Notes: generated by a model not told the origin, from the letters alone. A stretch of DNA of 64,000 nucleotides from Carnobacterium maltaromaticum DSM 20342 (GCF_000744945.1 NZ_JQMX01000001.1:2790001-2854000), one strand, 5' to 3'; shown: positions 7,959-17,362, counted from the stretch's first letter. Numbers and translations: made by a program.

Positions 7959-8303
7959 ATGGAGGAAACGCAATTTGATTATTCAGTGAATGCCGGTTGT
8001 CCTGTAACTTATACATTAGAAATTATTGGTGGTAAGTGGAAAAGTGTGATTTTATACCATTTAACTTCAGGAACAAAACGATTTAATGAAATCCATCGCT
8101 TAGTTCCTAGAATTACTACTAGAATCTTGACGTTACAATTAAGAGAGCTAGAAAGGGATGGAGTCATCAAACGAAAAGTCTATCCAGAAGTACCACCTAA
8201 AGTTGAATACACATTATCTGAATTTGGTACAACTCTGAATCCAATTGTATTTGCGCTGAAAAAGTGGGGCGATGAAAATCAACCTGAAAATTATTACTGT
8301 TAG
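7959..8303 (+). CDS. HxlR-family (DUF24) winged-helix transcriptional regulator
   Basis: A 114-residue regulator with the HxlR core: VTYTLEIIGGKWKSVILYHL, FNEIHRLVPRITTRILTLQL and a wing ending VEYTLSEFG. A single cysteine at residue 14 just ahead of the core is typical of redox-sensing members such as HypR, YodB and CatR, which respond to quinones, aldehydes or hypochlorite. The neighbouring nitroreductase gene, 118 bases downstream on the same strand, is a plausible target. The ATG follows AGAGGGAGA. Confidence 0.88.
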   Translation: MEETQFDYSVNAGCPVTYTLEIIGGKWKSVILYHLTSGTKRFNEIHRLVPRITTRILTLQLRELERDGVIKRKVYPEVPPKVEYTLSEFGTTLNPIVFALKKWGDENQPENYYC

Positions 8304-8308
8304 TAGGT

Positions 8309-8359
8309 AACAAAAATGTTCCTATTGAACAAAAATGTGCCTACTTGTTTTTTGTAAGT
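8309..8359. promoter_or_regulatory. Candidate operator region of the nitroreductase gene
   Basis: Two 16-base direct repeats differing at one base (AACAAAAATGTTCCTA at 8309-8324 and AACAAAAATGTGCCTA at 8328-8343) are followed by an inverted repeat ACTT (8343-8346) and AAGT (8356-8359). Quinone-sensing DUF24 regulators bind similar short inverted repeats. Binding by the neighbouring HxlR protein is inferred only. Confidence 0.45.
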
Positions 8360-8420
8360 GATGTAGTAAGATAAATGAGTAAAGAAAATATCGACTACTA
8401 CTTACAAAGGAGACGAGTAA

Positions 8421-9092
8421 ATGAATACAACAGACAAACAACAGGAATTACTGACTATTATGGATTCGCGCCGGGCAATAAAGTCATTTGATCCAACAAA
8501 AAAGATTTCGGATGAAGATTTTGAGTTTATTTTAGAGGTTGGAAGACGCTCGCCAAGTTCAGTTGGATATGAGCCATGGCGTTTTCTAGTACTGCAAAAT
8601 GAGGAGATTAGAGAACAGATTAGGGAAGTTAGCTTTGGTGCTAAAGGACAATTGCCAACAGCTAGTCATTTTGTCATTATTTTAGCTAGGAAAGATGCAC
8701 GCTATGATTCGGACTATATTGATCATTTGCTTAAAAATGTGAAAAAAATATCACCAGATATTGTAGAGCAAATGAAAGGTGCCTATAAGAGTTTTCAAGA
8801 AGTGGATATGAAAATTTTAGATGATGAACGTAACTTATTTGATTGGGCGAGTAAACAGACCTATTTAGCTTTAGCAAATATGATGACTATGGCTCAACAA
8901 ATTGGCATTGATTCATGTCCGATTGAAGGCTTTAACTATGAAGCTGTGACAAAGATTTTAGTTGAGAATAAGTTAGTAGACCCAGAAGTATTTGGCGTTT
9001 CAGTAATGGCTGCATTTGGTTATAAAGAAAATGATCCGGAGTTTAAATCCGTTCGGCAACCACTAACTGATATTGTTCAATGGATAAACTAA
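8421..9092 (+). CDS. Nitroreductase family oxidoreductase
   Basis: A 223-residue FMN-dependent NAD(P)H oxidoreductase. The start region MDSRRAIKSFDP has the conserved RR-S FMN-phosphate site. RRSPSSVGYEPWRFLVLQNEE is the usual second block, and the C-terminal part QIGIDSCPIEGFN is also typical. It resembles NfsB/YfkO-type enzymes that reduce nitro compounds or quinones. The ATG follows AAAGGAGACGAG. Placement beside a cysteine-containing HxlR regulator suggests induction by electrophiles. Confidence 0.88.
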   Translation: MNTTDKQQELLTIMDSRRAIKSFDPTKKISDEDFEFILEVGRRSPSSVGYEPWRFLVLQNEEIREQIREVSFGAKGQLPTASHFVIILARKDARYDSDYIDHLLKNVKKISPDIVEQMKGAYKSFQEVDMKILDDERNLFDWASKQTYLALANMMTMAQQIGIDSCPIEGFNYEAVTKILVENKLVDPEVFGVSVMAAFGYKENDPEFKSVRQPLTDIVQWIN

Positions 9093-9100
9093 ATTTTAAG

Positions 9101-9123
9101 GCGCCCACTTTTGTTAGTGGGTG
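9101..9123 (+). terminator. Weak hairpin after the nitroreductase gene
   Basis: CCCACT (9104-9109) pairs with AGTGGG (9116-9121), but there is no T-run after it. It may be a mild terminator or an mRNA 3' end stabiliser. Confidence 0.35.
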
Positions 9124-9201
9124 TACATAAAGGAATCTGATAAAAAAACAACAATTATATGGCTCTTTTCCTGATTAAACAGAGGAATTAAATTTAAAAA
9201 A

Positions 9202-9259
9202 TGAAAACGCTTGACATGTAATGCATTACATAAAGTATAGTTAATTTGTAGAAAAGAAA
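9202..9259 (+). promoter_or_regulatory. Promoter with cre-like sites and a 16-base palindromic operator
   Basis: A -35 TTGACA lies at 9211-9216 and a -10 TATAGT at 9236-9241 (spacer 19). Between them lies the perfect palindrome ATGTAATGCATTACAT (9216-9231), the position expected for a repressor. The -35 overlaps a cre-like sequence TGAAAACGCTTGACA (9202-9216), and a second GAAAACGCTT lies closer to the gene. The cre matches are imperfect but fit catabolite repression of a sugar gene. Confidence 0.6.
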
Positions 9260-9283
9260 ACGCTTAATAGGAGGAAATTTTAT

Positions 9284-10678
9284 ATGTCGAGAAATGCATT
9301 AAAGATTGTAACTATTGGTGGCGGTTCAAGTTATACGCCAGAATTAATTGAGGGCTACATCAAACGTAAAGATGAGCTACCTATTAAAGAGATTTGGCTA
9401 GTAGATATTGAAGCAGGTAAAGAAAAATTAGCCGTTGTTGGTGAAATGGCAAAACGGATGGTCAAGGCAGCTGGTTTACCTTGGGAAGTTCATTTGACAT
9501 TAGATCGTCGCGCAGCATTGAAAGATGCCGACTATGTATCAACTCAATTCCGTGTTGGATTATTAGATGCTCGGATTAAAGATGAACGTATTCCTTTATC
9601 ACATGGGATTTTAGGGCAAGAAACAAATGGTGCAGGTGGAATGTTTAAAGCATTCCGTACGATTCCAGTTATTTTAGATATTATTAACGACATGAAAGAA
9701 TTATGTCCAGATGCTTGGTTAGTCAACTTTACAAACCCTGCAGGAATGGTGACAGAGGCAGCGATTAAACATGGTGGTTGGAAGAAAACAGCTGGTTTAT
9801 GTAATGTTCCAATTGGACATCGTAAACAAGCTGCTGAAAAACTAGGCTTACCAGAAGAAGAGTTATTCTTCAAATTTGCTGGGATTAATCATTTCCATTG
9901 GCATCGTGTTTGGGATAAAGAAGGAAAAGAACGTACGGCTGAGCTGATTGATTTAATTTATGGACCAGAAAGCAATACTGAAAGTCACTTGAAAAATATT
10001 CATAATGTACCATTCCCTTATGAGCAAATTAAAGATTTAGGCTTATTGCCATGTGGATATCATCGTTATTACTATATTGAAGATGAAATGTTGGCTCATT
10101 CTGTTGAAGAATTTAAAAATGGAGAAACAAGAGCACAAGTTGTAAAAGAAACGGAAGCTCGTTTATTTGAACTTTATAAAGATCCTAACCTAGACTATAA
10201 ACCAAAAGAATTAGAGCAACGTGGTGGAACTCACTATAGTGATGCTGCTTGTGAACTGATTGCGTCAATTCAAAATGATAAACGCACAGATATGGTTGTT
10301 TCAACTGAAAATAATGGAACAATTACAGATTTACCATATGATTGTATCGTTGAAGTTTCTGGACCGGTAACTGGACATGGACCAGAGCCTTACAATTGGG
10401 GTTCATTCCCACCAGCAGCTCGTGGAATTATTCAAGTAATGAAAGGAATGGAAGAAACAGTTATTCGTGCAGCTATTGATGGCGATTACGGTGCTGCTTT
10501 ACATGCCTTCACTATTAATCCATTAGTGCCAGGTGGAACAATGGCTAGAACTTTATTAGACGAATTATTAGTTGCTCATAAAGAGCATTTACCACAATTC
10601 GCTGATAAGATTAAAGATATTGAAGAAAATCAACCAGAAACAGTTGCGTATGTAACTGAGTTGATGAAAAGTAATTAA
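9284..10678 (+). CDS. 6-phospho-beta-glucosidase, GH4 family (LicH-like)
   Basis: A 464-residue family-4 glycosidase, the unusual class that hydrolyses phosphorylated glycosides by an NAD+- and Mn2+-dependent elimination. The Rossmann loop IGGGSSYTPE is at 11-20. NFTNPAGM is at about 148-155. The metal-ligand cysteine lies in GLCNVPIGHR (C173), followed by GINHFHWH. The sequence resembles LicH/CelF 6-phospho-beta-glucosidases more than alpha-galactosidases of the family. No PTS gene is adjacent, so it probably acts on phosphosugars imported by another system. The ATG follows AGGAGGAAA. Confidence 0.88.
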   Translation: MSRNALKIVTIGGGSSYTPELIEGYIKRKDELPIKEIWLVDIEAGKEKLAVVGEMAKRMVKAAGLPWEVHLTLDRRAALKDADYVSTQFRVGLLDARIKDERIPLSHGILGQETNGAGGMFKAFRTIPVILDIINDMKELCPDAWLVNFTNPAGMVTEAAIKHGGWKKTAGLCNVPIGHRKQAAEKLGLPEEELFFKFAGINHFHWHRVWDKEGKERTAELIDLIYGPESNTESHLKNIHNVPFPYEQIKDLGLLPCGYHRYYYIEDEMLAHSVEEFKNGETRAQVVKETEARLFELYKDPNLDYKPKELEQRGGTHYSDAACELIASIQNDKRTDMVVSTENNGTITDLPYDCIVEVSGPVTGHGPEPYNWGSFPPAARGIIQVMKGMEETVIRAAIDGDYGAALHAFTINPLVPGGTMARTLLDELLVAHKEHLPQFADKIKDIEENQPETVAYVTELMKSN

Positions 10679-10707
10679 TATATAAATTAAAGTAATGCTG
10701 AATAATT

Positions 10708-10752
10708 AAAGAGAATTGATTGAGGACCTGTCCTTGATCAATTCTCTTTTTC
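10708..10752 (+). terminator. Intrinsic terminator after the GH4 gene
   Basis: AAAGAGAATTGAT pairs with ATCAATTCTCTTT around an inner GGAC-CTG-TCC type stem, followed by TTTTTC. Confidence 0.85.
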
Positions 10753-10845
10753 TATACAAGCTAAAGGAGATAGTGCTAGAATAGTAAGAATAAAACAGCC
10801 TGCCCACTTTTTACACGATTATATCCTGTAAAAGAAAGTGTTTTC

Positions 10846-10860
10846 TTGGAAGCGTTTTAA
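10846..10860 (+). promoter_or_regulatory. cre site (CcpA) upstream of mannoside module 1
   Basis: TTGGAAGCGTTTTAA matches the cre consensus WTGNAANCGNWNNCW at all but one fixed position. It lies 38 bases before the regulator gene that heads the module, within the likely promoter. Confidence 0.6.
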
Positions 10861-10897
10861 TATTACTATATAGCTACAGAGAGGAAAGTGAATCGAA

Positions 10898-12805
10898 ATG
10901 GTATTGGAAAGACGTGAAAAAGAGATTGTCACAATCTTGCTAGCTAGCGAGTTAACCACAATTTCAAAAATTGCTGAAACCATGCATTTATCGAGTAAGA
11001 CAATTTCACAATCTTTAAAGATTATTGATAACTATTTTGCAGGAAGTGGCGTGTCCTTAATTCGCAAGCCTAAAGTTGGGATTTCATTAGTTGGAGATCG
11101 AGATCAGCTGAATCAATTAATGCAATTGACTAATCAACAGGCAATTCCAACGACAAAAGAGGAACGAGTTCAATATCTTTGTTTTAAAATTATTGAACAA
11201 ACGAGTTACTTTACTCGACAGGAATTACAAGATTCTTTATTTATTGGTAAAACAACTCTTGAAAAAGATATGAATAAGGTGAATGAAATCTTTGCTTTAT
11301 TTGATGTCACAATTGAATGGATTCCTGGTAAAGGTTCTTTTCTAAATCTTATGGAGCATGAAAAAAGAAAGTTAGCAGTCGATTTGATTTATTATTTCTG
11401 GAGTCAAAATTGGCAAGTTGTTAAAACTGAGGAATCTTTTACTCATACAATTGAAGGTGTTCCAGATTTTGCTAAAGGTTTTGTCAATTTGCAGATGCTG
11501 AAAGAAATTGATGAGTTGTTACAAGACTATTTTTCTAAATCTCAACCAGAAATGAGTGACATGAGCTACCATTCTTTGTTACTTCATCTCTTAGTTGCCA
11601 TTGAACGTATCAAAAATGGTCAGCTTTTAATGGATGAAGCACTAGAAAATCAATTTCCTTCTAACTCTGAGTTAGCTAAATTTATTAAAGTATTAGAAAA
11701 TCATTTTGAGATTCAGTTACCGGTTTCTGAGATTATATTTATTAATAGCCATTTAAATATGAATAAATTGACTGCTTCTGAATTGATTTATGAAAGCCCT
11801 AACGATAATTTTGTCAGAGAGATTATCAAAGACACTATCGTAAATTATGATGAGGCTTCATTGGTGGGGTTAGTCACCCATATTAAATCAGTCATTGAAC
11901 GGATTCGTAAAGATTTACCTATTGTCAATCCTTTTATAGCAGATGTTAAGCAGAGTTTTCCCATTTCTTTTGAGGAAGCAATTCAGTTGAAGCAAAAACT
12001 AGAAAAAACATTTGAATTGACCATTCCTGAAGATGAAACAGCCTATTTAGCGGTCCATATACAAGCATTTAAAGAACGTAAGAAAGAAGAAAATATAGAT
12101 AAAATAAAAGTCTTATTAGTTTGTAGTAGTGGCAAAGGGACATCACAATTGTTAGCTGCAAGAATTAGAAGGAAATTCCCTAAGCTAGAGATTTCAAGGA
12201 TTCTTTCGATTCAGGAACTAGCTCGAACCAAAATTACCGAAGATTTAATTTTATCAACAGTTAATTTAGAAATTGAAAATCATACGATTTTATATGTTTC
12301 CCCAGTATTAAGTCAAATTGATCAGAATAAAATCAATAAATTTATCGATGAAAAAAAGGAAGTCGCAAAAGGTACTAAAACTTTTGCTCGCTTGATTCAT
12401 CAAGATTTAGTTTTTCTTGATCAACCATTAGCTAATTTTGAAGCAGTTATTCATTTTATAGGGAAACAATTAGTTAGAAAAGGATACGTTAAAAAGGGAA
12501 TTATCCAATCGGCCATTGATCGGGAAAGTCTGTCATTTACTTCTTTTGGCAAATTTGCAACCCCTCACGGAGCACCTGAACTAGTCTTAAAATCAGCGAT
12601 AGCCTTTTTAAGACTAAAAAAAGAAATCAAATGGGGAGATGCGAAAGTTAAATATATTTTCTTTATTTGTATCAAAGATGAAAGCTCCCATGATTTAGAA
12701 GCGATTTATGATCATTTACTAGAAATTATTGATAGTGGCGACAAAAGTTTTTTAGCTAAAGGCAATCAAGAACAATTATTAAGTTATTTGAAAGAGGGAA
12801 AATAA
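10898..12805 (+). CDS. PRD-containing transcriptional regulator with EIIB and EIIA domains (BglG/MtlR type), module 1
   Basis: A 635-residue PTS-controlled regulator. The N-terminal HTH (ISKIAETMHLSSKTISQSLK, about 21-40) is followed by a second winged-helix region, two PRDs (about 180-395), an EIIB-like domain starting KVLLVCSSGKGTSQLLAARI (about 402) and a C-terminal fructose-type EIIA domain with the phospho-site region ATPHGAPE. Such proteins activate transcription when their PRDs are phosphorylated according to substrate flux. It is co-oriented with and directly abuts the EIIA gene, so it is likely the activator of this module. A cre site lies in front. It is paralogous to the regulator at 33553-35490. 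Confidence 0.88.
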   Translation: MVLERREKEIVTILLASELTTISKIAETMHLSSKTISQSLKIIDNYFAGSGVSLIRKPKVGISLVGDRDQLNQLMQLTNQQAIPTTKEERVQYLCFKIIEQTSYFTRQELQDSLFIGKTTLEKDMNKVNEIFALFDVTIEWIPGKGSFLNLMEHEKRKLAVDLIYYFWSQNWQVVKTEESFTHTIEGVPDFAKGFVNLQMLKEIDELLQDYFSKSQPEMSDMSYHSLLLHLLVAIERIKNGQLLMDEALENQFPSNSELAKFIKVLENHFEIQLPVSEIIFINSHLNMNKLTASELIYESPNDNFVREIIKDTIVNYDEASLVGLVTHIKSVIERIRKDLPIVNPFIADVKQSFPISFEEAIQLKQKLEKTFELTIPEDETAYLAVHIQAFKERKKEENIDKIKVLLVCSSGKGTSQLLAARIRRKFPKLEISRILSIQELARTKITEDLILSTVNLEIENHTILYVSPVLSQIDQNKINKFIDEKKEVAKGTKTFARLIHQDLVFLDQPLANFEAVIHFIGKQLVRKGYVKKGIIQSAIDRESLSFTSFGKFATPHGAPELVLKSAIAFLRLKKEIKWGDAKVKYIFFICIKDESSHDLEAIYDHLLEIIDSGDKSFLAKGNQEQLLSYLKEGK

Positions 12806-13252
12806 ATGAGCGTAGAAGATGTATTAGATATCAAACAAGTAGTGATTGATTTAGAGGCTTCAAGTCAGGCAGAAGTTATTGAACGATTAGCAAATGAATT
12901 AGATAAAAAGGGGGTTCTTAGCAATAAAGAGGCTTATATCCAGTCGGTTTTGGAACGTGAAGAACATTCGACTACTGGAGTTGGAAATGGAGTTGCAATT
13001 CCTCATGGAAAAAGCGACACAGTAACTGAGGCAGCAATTGCTTTTGCAAAATTAAATACACCAGTGGAATGGCAGTCACTAGATGATCAGCCAGTAGTCA
13101 TTGTGATTATGCTAGCGATCCCTAATTCAGAAAAAGGCGAAACCCATTTACGTTTATTGTCAGAAATTGCAATGAAATTAATGGATGATGAATTTATAGT
13201 AGCTTTAAAAGAAGAAACTGATCCAGCAAACATTATCAAGATCTTAAAATAA
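12806..13252 (+). CDS. PTS fructose/mannitol-type EIIA, mannoside module 1
   Basis: A 148-residue EIIA of the fructose family. The phosphorylatable histidine is H67 in GVAIPHGKS. It takes phosphate from HPr and passes it to the EIIB encoded next. ATG 12806 directly follows the stop of the regulator gene, with GAGGGAAA upstream. It is a separate polypeptide, unlike the single-chain EIIABC of Escherichia coli MngA. Confidence 0.92.
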   Translation: MSVEDVLDIKQVVIDLEASSQAEVIERLANELDKKGVLSNKEAYIQSVLEREEHSTTGVGNGVAIPHGKSDTVTEAAIAFAKLNTPVEWQSLDDQPVVIVIMLAIPNSEKGETHLRLLSEIAMKLMDDEFIVALKEETDPANIIKILK

Positions 13253-13267
13253 GAGGAGGAAATCAAC

Positions 13268-13591
13268 ATGAAAAGAAAAATTATTGCCGTAACAGCTTGT
13301 GCAACAGGAGTAGCTCATACTTATATGGCAGCCCAGGCCTTAAAAAAAGGGGCAAAAGGATTAGGAGATATGATTAAAGTTGAAACACAAGGCGCAACAG
13401 GTATTGAGAATGAATTGACTGAAAAAGATGTTCAAATTGGAGAAGTTGTCATTTTTGCAGTCGACACTAAAGTTCGAAATGAAGAACGTTTTGCAGGGAA
13501 GAAGATATTAAGAGTTCCGGTTGCAGCACCAATTAAGGATGCAGAGAAGATTATTAAAGAAGCATTAGCCTTAGTAGATATAGATAGTTAA
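13268..13591 (+). CDS. PTS fructose-type EIIB, mannoside module 1
   Basis: A 107-residue EIIB with the phospho-cysteine C11 in VTACATGVAHTYMAAQAL, the classical fructose-family signature. It receives phosphate from EIIA and phosphorylates the sugar during transport through EIIC. AGAGGAGG precedes the ATG. It lies 15 bases after EIIA and 14 before EIIC, so the genes are tightly operonic. Confidence 0.93.
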   Translation: MKRKIIAVTACATGVAHTYMAAQALKKGAKGLGDMIKVETQGATGIENELTEKDVQIGEVVIFAVDTKVRNEERFAGKKILRVPVAAPIKDAEKIIKEALALVDIDS

Positions 13592-13605
13592 TAGGGGGAA
13601 AAAAG

Positions 13606-14721
13606 ATGAGAAAAGTTGGAAATAGCATTAAAAATCATGTATTAACAGGTATCTCTTATATGATACCACTTGTAATTGCCGGAGCCGTAATTATGGCGAT
13701 TTCACGTGTGGGAGGATCGATTTATGGTATTACAGATATATGGGATAGCGGGTATGCAACAAGTTCAAGTAGTATTGTTCGTTTACTTCATAGCCTTGAT
13801 GGTTTTGGTGGAATTGCTTTAGGCTTAATGTTCCCAGTAATTGCCGCTTTTATTGCCTATTCGGTGGTAGATAAATTAGGAATTGCACCTGGTTTAGTTG
13901 GTGGAATGTTAGTTAAAGAATTGAATGCGGGTTTTCTTGGAGCAATTGCTGCTGGACTGATTGCAGGATATGTTTGTCTTTTAATTCGCAATCATGTCAA
14001 ATTACCAAAGTCAATGGCTTCAGTAGTTCCAGTTTTTCTTATTCCTGTTTTAGGTACTTTGGTGACTGTACTAATGATTAATTATGTGATTGGCGTTCCA
14101 TTTGCGGCTTTAAATATAGGGCTTGAAAATTGGTTAAATAGTTTAAGTGGCGGAAACCAAATTTTAATGGCAGCAGTTGTTGGGGCAATGGTTGGTTTTG
14201 ATTTAGGTGGCCCAGTTAATAAAGCTGCTGTAACAACAGCGATGGCGCTATTAACTAGTGGTGTCTATGCACCAAATACAGCAGCACAAGTTGCAATTAT
14301 TATTCCACCAATTGGGTTAGGATTAGCAACTGTGATTGGAAAGCATAAATACAATACTGAGTTAAAAGAAGCTGGAAAGTCATCAATTATTATGGGATTA
14401 GTTGGGATCAGTGAAGGTGCAATTCCATTCGCAGTAGAAAGCCCTTTAAAAGTTATTCCTTCAACTGTGATTGGTTCAGCAATCGGCTCAGCTATGGCAG
14501 TTGGTCTTGGTGCAGTTAATCAAGCTCCAATTAGTGGTTTTTATGGTTGGTTTACGGTAGAAAAATGGCCGATTTATATTCTGTCTATTGCAGTAGGTTC
14601 ATTATTTGTAGCGATATCTAGTGTTCTTTTAAGAAATAAAGATGCAGGCATTGAAGAAGTATCTATGAGTTTAGATGAAGAATTTGATGAAGATGCATGG
14701 GAAGAAGAGTGGCAAAGTTAA
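13606..14721 (+). CDS. PTS fructose-type EIIC permease, mannoside module 1
   Basis: A 371-residue membrane permease of the fructose/2-O-alpha-mannosyl-D-glycerate EIIC family. It starts GNSIKNHVLTGISYMIPLVI, contains GFDLGGPVNKAA and ends in GISEGAIPFAVESPL, all hallmark motifs. About nine to ten hydrophobic segments are present. The substrate is inferred from the linked GH38 mannosidase gene: an alpha-mannoside imported as a 6-phosphate. The stop codon overlaps the mannosidase ATG by one base (TAATG), indicating translational coupling. Confidence 0.9.
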   Translation: MRKVGNSIKNHVLTGISYMIPLVIAGAVIMAISRVGGSIYGITDIWDSGYATSSSSIVRLLHSLDGFGGIALGLMFPVIAAFIAYSVVDKLGIAPGLVGGMLVKELNAGFLGAIAAGLIAGYVCLLIRNHVKLPKSMASVVPVFLIPVLGTLVTVLMINYVIGVPFAALNIGLENWLNSLSGGNQILMAAVVGAMVGFDLGGPVNKAAVTTAMALLTSGVYAPNTAAQVAIIIPPIGLGLATVIGKHKYNTELKEAGKSSIIMGLVGISEGAIPFAVESPLKVIPSTVIGSAIGSAMAVGLGAVNQAPISGFYGWFTVEKWPIYILSIAVGSLFVAISSVLLRNKDAGIEEVSMSLDEEFDEDAWEEEWQS

Positions 14722-17321
14722 TGACAAATGTACACATTGTAAATCACACACATTGGGATCGGGAATGGTATTTTACATCAATGGATGCCTTGGTTTTAAG
14801 TGATCAATTATTCAGTGATGTATTGACTGAGTTATCCTGCAATCCGGAAGCTAGTTTTGTTTTAGATGGCCAGCTTTCAATTTTAGATGATTATTTGGAC
14901 TTGTATCCAGAAAAATTACCTGAAATTAAAGCTTTGATTGAAGCACAACAATTATTTATCGGTCCATGGTTTACGCAATCTGATGCCTTCTTTACTTCGG
15001 GAGAATCAGTTTTACGGAATGCGATGATTGGAATTTTTGAAAGTAAGAAGTATGGCGATTTTATGCCAATTGGTTATCTACCGGATACATTTGGATTCAA
15101 TGCTCAAATACCGGTTATTTTAAATGAAGCTGGCTTAGAAAATATTATTTTGTGGCGTGGAGTTAGTTTAGGTAAACATGTCAATTCTCCTTATTTCAAA
15201 TGGGAGAGTTTAGGCGGAGGAAATCAGGTCTATGCTTTAAACTTTCCTCAAGGATATGGAACAGGAATGCTGCTTGAACCAACACTGGAATATGTTGAAG
15301 GTAGATTGGATAAGGCAGTTGATTTTATTAAGCAATTTACAGATTCTAAAGAAATTATGATTCCTTCTGGTAATGATCAATTAGGTATCATCTCAGACTT
15401 TAACAATAAAGTTGCAGAGATTAATCAGTTAGGTAAGTATGACTATCAAGTCAGTACGTATCAGAACTTTTTAGGTTTGATGAAAGAAATGGATTTGGAA
15501 ACGTATCGTGGTGAATTTAGAGAACCAGTCTTGGCACGTGTGCATAAGACTATCGGTTCTGTTCGGATGGATTTGAAGCAAGAAATTTTTCATTTGGAGC
15601 ACAAATTAATTCGCAGAACTGAGCCATTACTAGTCATTGCCCAGCAACTAGGGATTGATTTAAGTAATCGTTTGTTGTTAAAGACTTGGAAAAAATTGTT
15701 AGAATGTCAGGCTCATGATAGTTTAGCAGGTTGTGTATCAGATGCAGTTGCTGAGGATATCGCTCATCGCTTAAAAGAAGCCAATGAAATTTGTGATAGC
15801 TTAGAAAATATTGTTTTGAAAAGAATTTCTGAGTCCTTAGCACTTTCGGAAAATGAATTTTTAATGTTGAATACTTCACCTGTTGCTTTTTCTGGTGAGA
15901 AAGTGGTTAAACTTCTTTCAAGAACTAAAGACATTGAAATTCCTAATTGCGCTGTAGTTATTTTAGAGGCTGAATATATTGAAAGCCGAGAAAATATTAT
16001 GGAGGAAACACCGGCTGGGAATCGCTTTATCACTGAGGCTGGTTATTATATTTTAACTTTACGGGTGACCTGTGATTTGCCAGGGCTGGGGTATAAAGTT
16101 TTTGCTTTTGAAAATAGCCAGCAAAAAACAGATACTTTTCAGGCTGTTTCTGGAACTGAAATTGTTGAAGGAAATTATAAACTTACATTTGAGAACAATC
16201 AGTTGGTGTACCAAGATCCACAACGGAGCATTACAAATTTTATTGCTTTGATTGATGATGGAAATGCTGGAGACACGTATGACTTTTCTCCGCTTCTTGA
16301 TGATAAAGCCATCGAATTAGTCTTTTCTGAGTGTAAATGTGAAGAGTCTAAACTGTCTAGCCGGATGATACTAACGGGAAAATTAAACTTACCTTATGAT
16401 TTACAGGAAAGAATGAATCAAGCTAAAACGACTAATTTTGCGTATCAATTAAGCTTAGAATTAAATGCTACAGGTGAAATTAAAGGTACTATTCAATTTG
16501 AAAATACCATTCTAAATCATCGCATCCGCTTAAAAGTGGCTTTAAATCAAACCATTAATCGAGCACTTTCTGGCGTTCCATATGGTTTTATTAGGAAAGA
16601 AAATCAGATAGTCGTTGATTGGGAAAAGCATTTTTCTGAAATGCCAGTCAATATTGAACCTTTTGAAAAAACCATTAGTGTCTTTACCCAAGAGGACTCT
16701 TGTTCAGTTTTTACTCATGATAGTAAAGAATACGAATATCAGGACTCAGAGTTGTTGTTAACTATATTAGCTACAACGGATACTTTAGGGAAGCCAGATT
16801 TGCTATATCGTCCAGGTAGAGCTTCAGGAGATACAACAAAAAAAGGTCATATTATGATGGCGACGCCACTTGCTCAATTGAAAGATAAGCAAGTCAAGAG
16901 TTCATTTGTTTTGAAATTTGATCAAAAAAAGATAAGCGAAAAAGAAATCGCTGATTGGCGCTATCAATTGGAGCAGACATCAGTTAGTTATCAACGTCAA
17001 AATCTAAACTTTTTCATCTATCGCATTGATAATAAAATTCAAAAGCGAATTGAGCCTTTAGGATTGAAAGAGCGAGAATTTAGTGTACTTTCATTCTCTG
17101 AACATGCAGGTGTTTTAGTTAGTGGAATTCACAATTCTTATTATGGAAATGGATTTGTCATTCGTTTTGAAAATCCAACAGCTACTGAAATTGAATTAAA
17201 TTTGGTAAGTCTTTTCCCAAATAGGCAAGTTGAACGTGTCAATGCAGTCGAAATGATTCAAGACTTCTCAGGAAAAGTGCCAGCTTATGGCGTAGCGAGT
17301 TTTTTAGTCAAAATCAAATAG
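14721..17321 (+). CDS. Alpha-mannosidase, GH38 family (MngB-like), module 1
   Basis: An 866-residue cytoplasmic GH38 enzyme. The zinc site begins in NHTHWDREWYF (H11 and D13 expected ligands). The probable nucleophile is D122 in YLPDTFGF. CQAHDSLAGC carries the later metal histidine. A beta-rich C-terminal half follows. In the family, MngB hydrolyses mannosyl-D-glycerate 6-phosphate; streptococcal relatives cut alpha-mannosidic linkages. The PTS genes just upstream suggest a phosphorylated alpha-mannoside as substrate. I chose ATG 14721, overlapping the EIIC stop; an in-frame ATG at 14697 lies inside EIIC. The paralogue at 37709 is similar in length. Confidence 0.9.
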   Translation: MTNVHIVNHTHWDREWYFTSMDALVLSDQLFSDVLTELSCNPEASFVLDGQLSILDDYLDLYPEKLPEIKALIEAQQLFIGPWFTQSDAFFTSGESVLRNAMIGIFESKKYGDFMPIGYLPDTFGFNAQIPVILNEAGLENIILWRGVSLGKHVNSPYFKWESLGGGNQVYALNFPQGYGTGMLLEPTLEYVEGRLDKAVDFIKQFTDSKEIMIPSGNDQLGIISDFNNKVAEINQLGKYDYQVSTYQNFLGLMKEMDLETYRGEFREPVLARVHKTIGSVRMDLKQEIFHLEHKLIRRTEPLLVIAQQLGIDLSNRLLLKTWKKLLECQAHDSLAGCVSDAVAEDIAHRLKEANEICDSLENIVLKRISESLALSENEFLMLNTSPVAFSGEKVVKLLSRTKDIEIPNCAVVILEAEYIESRENIMEETPAGNRFITEAGYYILTLRVTCDLPGLGYKVFAFENSQQKTDTFQAVSGTEIVEGNYKLTFENNQLVYQDPQRSITNFIALIDDGNAGDTYDFSPLLDDKAIELVFSECKCEESKLSSRMILTGKLNLPYDLQERMNQAKTTNFAYQLSLELNATGEIKGTIQFENTILNHRIRLKVALNQTINRALSGVPYGFIRKENQIVVDWEKHFSEMPVNIEPFEKTISVFTQEDSCSVFTHDSKEYEYQDSELLLTILATTDTLGKPDLLYRPGRASGDTTKKGHIMMATPLAQLKDKQVKSSFVLKFDQKKISEKEIADWRYQLEQTSVSYQRQNLNFFIYRIDNKIQKRIEPLGLKEREFSVLSFSEHAGVLVSGIHNSYYGNGFVIRFENPTATEIELNLVSLFPNRQVERVNAVEMIQDFSGKVPAYGVASFLVKIK

Positions 17322-17329
17322 TTTTAACT

Positions 17330-17362
17330 GGCTAGATCAACTTAGATCTAGCCTTTCATTTG
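17330..17362 (+). terminator. Terminator after mannoside module 1
   Basis: GGCTAGATC (17330-17338) pairs with GATCTAGCC (17344-17352), followed by TTTCATTTG. Confidence 0.75.
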
